From assembly GCA_932294295.1 (NCBI GenBank), contig OW028585.1, positions 1,148,001 through 1,212,000 on the forward strand: a DNA stretch of 64,000 nt, written 5' to 3'. The stretch is from Alitta virens (lineage: Eukaryota > Annelida > Polychaeta > Phyllodocida > Nereididae). The notes below the pieces were generated by a model that was not told the origin of the DNA, did not search any database, and saw only the letters and a list, made by a program, of their open reading frames with translations. How positions within the stretch are numbered: the first letter of the stretch is position 1; each line of letters opens with the position of its first letter. A program made the translations under genes and the position numbers. This document shows, piece after piece, positions 59,230 through 64,000 of the stretch.

Positions 59230-59624
59230 GTATGTATTGTTCACATCGAAATAATCACTTGAAACTTTGACAGTTTTACATGGGTTACCTTTATTTTACT
59301 TGTCTACAGGCAGAGGGTCATTGTAGAGTGTTTGACCTCAGTAACAGCCTGCAAACTGGGTGTAGTATATGCTCCCCATGGAGCTGAGAAAGGCTCACAT
59401 TTAATCAGGCCAGCTAAGGGTGTGATTGTGATGATGATGATGTTTTAGTCAAGCAAAATTTACACAGAATTAAATCTATTAAAATTTGTATAAAAATGAT
59501 ATGTGCCTTTGGGAGACTCCCCTAAGACAGTCATGTCGCTTTTGGGGAGCCACCCAGTGGAGATTCCAGCCAGATACTAATTAACATTGTTATTAGAAAC
59601 TTTGTTTTATTTATTCAATTTTTA

Positions 59625-60360
59625 ATGGGGAATTACCATAGTGTGGTTCTGTCTAGTAGGCATAGTGATTTTTTAGATATACCTAATTGAAAAAATATTG
59701 TCAAGAAAATCATTTGTATTTTTTTTCTAATTTTTTTTCAAAAGATCAATATTAAAGTCTCCTGTAAAGATCACATTTTTATGGTTTTGTAGTCTAATAA
59801 AATTTTACTTCAGATCATTAATAAAATTGATTAAATCTTGGACTGTTTTTGGTGGTCTATAAACTACTCCAAGTAATAATTTCTTTTGTTGGTTATTTAT
59901 ATAAAAAGCCCGTCAAAATATTCAGATTATTTTATTTGGTTAAGTTCTTTGTATTTTATTATGTTTTGTAGATAAACGGCAACCCCTCCATGGACTCTAC
60001 ATGATTTTATTTTTAATATCAGATTATATCCATTAATTTGAAATAATAATAGGTCATCATTTTCGGAGAGCCAAGTTTCTTGCAAACAGATAGCCCCTAG
60101 CTGGTAATTTTCTGAATTATTCAAGGTTTCAATTTAAATTTTGAGCTCATCAAATTTTGTTATCAGTGAATGACAATGTAAGCTTAATATTAAGAAGGTA
60201 TTTGATTCAGACTGTAAGAGTTCATGAAATGCTATACTTTTATATTAAGAAGAATTTTGAAGAATAATTGGTTCATTGTTTTTGATATCAATATTAAAAT
60301 GATCTCTAGCAGTGTTTTGAATTAAATTATTCAAATTCTCGGTTGGAAGTGAAATTTTGA
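59625..60360 (-). pseudogene. LINE (C) endonuclease domain fragment
   Basis: On the - strand, APE-type endonuclease blocks: LGAICLQETWLSENDDLLLF, GGVAVYLQN, then in later frames LLGVVYRPPKTVQDLINFIN, KNVIFTGDFNI and MPTRQNH. The CLQETWL, VYRPP and GDFN motifs are diagnostic of LINE EN. Interrupted by stops. Sits in the intron between exons C and D. Confidence 0.75.
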
Positions 60361-60648
60361 AAATGAGGCAAATATTTTTAGAAATTTATTAATTTTGAAT
60401 ATTGTATCTGCTGGAATCTCCACTTATTGCGGTTAATTATAAAGAGCTTGAGCTGTTTTCACAGGATACAAATATATATATTTTTGCATGTATTTTCTCC
60501 TTGAAGAAAATAAATCCATCTAGCGTAAATGTTGAGTGTGAAGTACTCACATTATTTTATTGAAGATCTAAACCCCAGACTCACAATCTGTTTTATAAAA
60601 AAGAATATATAGGTATACCTATATGCATATTTATTCCATATTTTGCAG

Positions 60649-60824
60649 ATTCAATTACTGGATCGATTGAGACTTGTAAGCAACATCTATGTTCCAGTGA
60701 TCAGCATAATGTAAACTATCATCCAGGAGGACCCTCATGCTGGGTCAAGGATTGTCCAACATATGATGCAGCCTTTCAAACTTTTCATGATGCCACAAAC
60801 ATATTGTACAAGATTCCGCCATAG
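60649..60824 (+). CDS. PAN/apple-like gene, terminal exon D
   Basis: Acceptor TATTTTGCAG|ATT, phase 1, then SITGSIETCKQHLCSSD, HNVNYHPGGPSCWVKDC and TNILYKIPP and a TAG at 60,822. Four cysteines and NVNY mirror exon B. The inverted copy at 50,864-51,039 ends at the matching place. The product is likely secreted or membrane-exposed on family grounds, but no membrane segment is visible in these exons. Confidence 0.6.
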
Positions 60825-61431
60825 GCTATTATGGCTATAAGAATGCATAGGTAAGGTACAGTACAATATTTCTATTTCTATACATTTGTATCATCAAAAT
60901 TACAAAATCTTTTTATCTATGTGTCAATGCTACTGATCTGACACTCACTAATAATATATGACCGCCTGCCAGAAGCAGGCATAATGATAAGATGATAAGG
61001 TTTGGGAGTCCACACTGTTTTATACATTTACCAAATGTGTGGAGTCTTTAATTGGCCTAAGGATAAACACTGATAGATCCATGCTTGCGTGTCATGGTAT
61101 TTCCATCCACCAAGAAAATACAAACAAAAAGCTGTTCCAAAAAGAAAGATGAGACTTATTCCAGATTAAAGTCAGTGTGAATATATAAGCTGATTGAATT
61201 TCAACAATAGATAATTTTATGAATGTAGAAACAGACGCAAACAAAACTCAGTATGAATATTTCATATAAAATCTATTTTTGCATGCACACACAGCATCGA
61301 TGCGAGTCTTTTCTAATTTACATTTTAAGGTTTTTTCTTAGAAGTGTGATAATTGTAACAGCATACAGTTTGAATCAATAGTAGTAACAGTAATTTCATT
61401 GAGCCTGAGAAGATGACAACCAGAATAAGCC

Positions 61432-63335
61432 GGTTTGGTTCCTGGAGTCCAACCAGCTTATTACAGAGTTCCAATCTGGATTTCGCCGTCACAGGAGCAC
61501 ATTAGATCATTTAGTCAGACTGGAAACCTATGTTAGAGATGCTTTCATAAACCTAGAACACGTAGTAGCCATATTCTTTGACCTAGAAAAAGCCTATGAC
61601 ACTACATGGAAATAAGGAATAATGAAAGATCTCCATGACTTAGGGCTTCGAGGACGCCTTCCGGTTTTCATCGGATCTTTCCTACAGGATCGCTTCTTTA
61701 AGGTCCGAGTGGGTTCAACGATGTCAAGCTCCTACTCTCAGGACAATGGAGTCCCTCAGGGTAGCATTCTCTCGCCCACTCTCTTTAAAGTCAAAATCAA
61801 CAGTATAGTAAGTTCCATCTCAGAAAACTGATGTCATCCCTATATGTTGACGATTTCCCCATTGCATACCATTCCAGATATATGTCAACTATAGAACGAC
61901 AACTGCAATTGAATTTGAATAAGATTCACAAACGGTCACTTGAAAATGGCTTCAAGTTCTCTAAACAGAAGACAGTTTGTATGCCTTTCTGTTACTTACG
62001 ATCAAACCATCCAGATCCATCACTAATAATCGACAACTGTCAAATAAAAGTGGTGAATGAAACAAAAGTTTTGTGTGTACTTCTTGACTCCAAATTGTCT
62101 CTCATTCCGTATATCAAAGCACTGAAAGCAAAGTGCCTGAAATCAATGAACATCCTTAAAGTAGTGAGCAAATATAATTGGGGTGGGGACACAACGGTCC
62201 TCCTTCATCTCTATCGTGCAATTACTCGTTCTCGACTTTATTATGGTTCTGTGGTATATGGCTCTGCCAGACCATCTTATCTAAAATGCCTGAATTCTGT
62301 TCATCATCAAGGGTTGCGACTAAGCTTACGAGCTTTTCGTACATCTCCTGTAGAGAGCTTATATGTACTGGCAGGGGAACCTCCGCTCTCCCTTCGTCGT
62401 ATCAAGTTGTCCGTGCAATACATACTCAAAGTAGCATCAACTCCAACAAATCCAACATATGATGTAATATTTCACCTAAAGTACATGCATCATTATGAAT
62501 CTCGTTCAAAAGCCATTCGAACACTGGGATTATGGATGAAATTCTATCTTGAGCCTGCAAAAATTGATACTACAATACCGAGACGGAAGTACCACCAACT
62601 CCGCCATGGATTCTCCCAGTCCCTAAAGTTATACTGGACTTGGCAGAGCTTAAGAAAAGCGAAACGAATCCTGAAGACAATCAAAACCTATTTTATACTA
62701 TAAGGTTTAAATATGAATCGTACAAATTTCTATACACAGATGGCTCAGAAATGGAAAGATGCGTAGGCTGTGCAGTCACCTCTTATAAAACCGTTATAGC
62801 TGAATGTCGTCTTCCAGACCACTGCTCAATATACACTGCAGAATAATGGCTATTTACCTTGCCTTAAAAAACATCGAGGACTCAGAATCAAATCATTATG
62901 TTATCTGTTCTGATTCCTAATCTGCTCTTCAAGCAATCCAAAATAAACAACTTGATAACCCTGGGATCTTAGATGTTCTTATTAAGTATTTTCATCTTCA
63001 CGAATACAACGACATTGTATTCTGCTGTATTCCTGGACACGCTGGCATTGAAGGGAATGAAAAAGCAGACCTGGCAGCAAAAAGGGCTCTCACAAACGAG
63101 ATAACTGATTTTACTATCCCATACACTGATTTTAAAATGACTATAAAATCTTTTATCATGTCTTGCTGGCAACATCTCTTTACCAGATATCCAATGCAGA
63201 CAATTATTGATTTTTTACATGCTTCTGGTTTCTACTACCAAATATAGATAATCAATCTTAACCTAGAGAGCCTCTACATAGCCCACTCAGGTGCTGATGA
63301 GGCGTTAAACAATAACTCACACACACACACATACT
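61432..63335 (+). mobile_element. 5'-truncated I-group LINE (D) with RNase H, (CA)n tail
   Basis: The coding remnant starts near SNQLITEFQSGFRRHRSTLD, then FFDLEKAYDTTWK, GVPQGSILSPTLFKVKINSI, YVDDFPIAYHSR (catalytic YVDD kept), and the thumb region to 62,703. RNase H follows with YTDGSEMERCVGCAV, HCSIYTAE, and, in another frame, a CIPGHAGIEGNEKADLAAK-like block near 63,030. Stops at 61,615 and 61,829 and after 62,700 kill it. RT plus a C-terminal RNase H indicates the I/Nimb-type groups. The 3' end has CAGGTGCTGATGAGGCG and a CA repeat tail. It is inserted at the outer end of the right arm. Confidence 0.85.
63317..63332 (+). repeat. (CA)n tail of the LINE
   Basis: About eight CA units directly after the LINE 3'UTR. 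Confidence 0.85.
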
Positions 63336-63720
63336 GTTGTCATGTAAATGTAAATAATATATAGCTTATGCTGAGTTTCAATTGAAACAGTTTGTTTTTT
63401 AAATTATAATTTTCAGAGGTGTTTACTGATGTAAAAGTGGACCTAATCATGAGCCTGACTGACAACAAGACATGACATGGAGAGATACATCACTGTGAAT
63501 GCTCACCTATTTCCATTTATATATTCAGTATAAAAAGAAATAGTTGAAGTTGATAAATTGCAGATACTGATCGAATGTTAATTTAAAAAATAAAGGTTTT
63601 CTCTCCTTATTCCAAAAGATTTTCTCTCCTTATTCCAAAAATGTTGCTGTCATATTTCATATATTAAACCTGAATCACAGTATTTGTTCAATAGAATAAT
63701 ATCAATATCATGAGTATCTT
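63336..63720. other. AT-rich sequence with a 22-bp tandem duplication
   Basis: TTTTCTCTCCTTATTCCAAAA occurs twice at about 63,597-63,640. Nothing else recognised. Confidence 0.6.
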
Positions 63721-63759
63721 CTGGCCATGTTTCAGGGAAACATGTGCAATAATGTTTCT

Positions 63760-64000
63760 ACTGTGAACACTTTAATGTGGTGACAATATGATCTGCAATA
63801 CTCTCAAAATGTTAGTTAAACATGTCAATGCTGTGAAAATATTCTGAAAATATTGTATTGGAAGGATTACTTAAAAAAAAAGATTGTTCTAACAATATAT
63901 TCATAATGTTTTTGGGAATATTATCAGAAATGTTGCCGCACACTTTTCTGGGGTCCACACTTTCATGCTGCGACAATATGATCTACAATATTGTGACAAT
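63760..64000 (+). repeat. 190-bp tandem repeat, truncated by window edge
   Basis: CACTTT[AC]ATG followed by GACAATATGATCTRCAATA occurs near 63,768 and again near 63,958, with related AATATT-rich sequence between. At least one and a part unit is visible. Confidence 0.6.

Larger units (their letters stand above)
58340..61430 (+). repeat. inverted duplication, right arm
   Basis: Counterpart of 49,690-52,085 in inverse orientation (see that entry). It includes exons C and D of the + strand gene. Interrupted by about 1.3 kb containing LINE C. Its right end, near GACAACCAGAATAAGCCGG, is cut by the LINE beginning at 61,432. Confidence 0.8.

Overview
This is nuclear DNA from an animal, most likely a marine invertebrate. 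The evidence is GT-AG spliced genes with short AT-rich introns, vertebrate-style AATAAA poly(A) signals, an ankyrin-SOCS box gene, and a dense mixed load of gypsy, tyrosine-recombinase (YR) and LINE retrotransposons, tRNA-derived SINEs and MITEs. The sequence alone does not fix the phylum. No bacterial, organellar or CRISPR features were seen.

Left third (1-27,030, + strand): one gene fills the region. Fifteen exons chain with compatible reading phases: a giant first exon (1-8,607, open through the left window edge), thirteen short exons (10,318-18,645) and a 6.0-kb terminal exon (19,933-25,962). They encode at least 5,545 residues of almost entirely low-complexity, charged, Ser/Thr/Pro/Glu-rich protein. 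It has PEVK-like and proline-rich tracts, a 63-bp coding minisatellite, one short coiled-coil-like stretch and basic phospho-site-like motifs. I do not recognise the family. A large disordered cytoskeletal or scaffold protein is the best description. Introns hold two tRNA-type SINEs, a pogo-like MITE and microsatellites.

Middle (28,490-32,450, - strand): a convergent gene for a compact ankyrin-repeat plus SOCS-box (ASB-type) protein, a probable substrate receptor of a Cullin-5 ubiquitin ligase. Its coding region is one exon behind a likely 5'UTR intron.

Right half (32,887-64,000): repeat-dominated. The most notable object is 32,887-42,170. Its ends carry the split direct repeats (A1 ... B1-A2-B2) known from Ngaro/PAT-type YR retrotransposons. 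Inside are a broken gypsy element (5'LTR, primer site, pol), YR-element gag, RT and RNase H fragments, and a SINE with perfect target duplications. A gypsy-integrase/YR-gag fusion has been copied as a 2-kb tandem duplication. Then come several copies of an unclassified repeat module, a TTAA-flanked DNA transposon inserted in a LINE and itself carrying another LINE, and a large inverted duplication (about 49,690-52,085 versus 58,340-61,430). The duplication carries the last exons of two paralogous copies of a small Cys-containing (PAN/apple-like) gene. The + copy looks spliceable (exons at 56,230, 57,367, 59,167 and 60,649, all phase 1). The - copy has a frameshift. A truncated I-group LINE with RNase H (61,432-63,335) and a 190-bp tandem repeat close the window.
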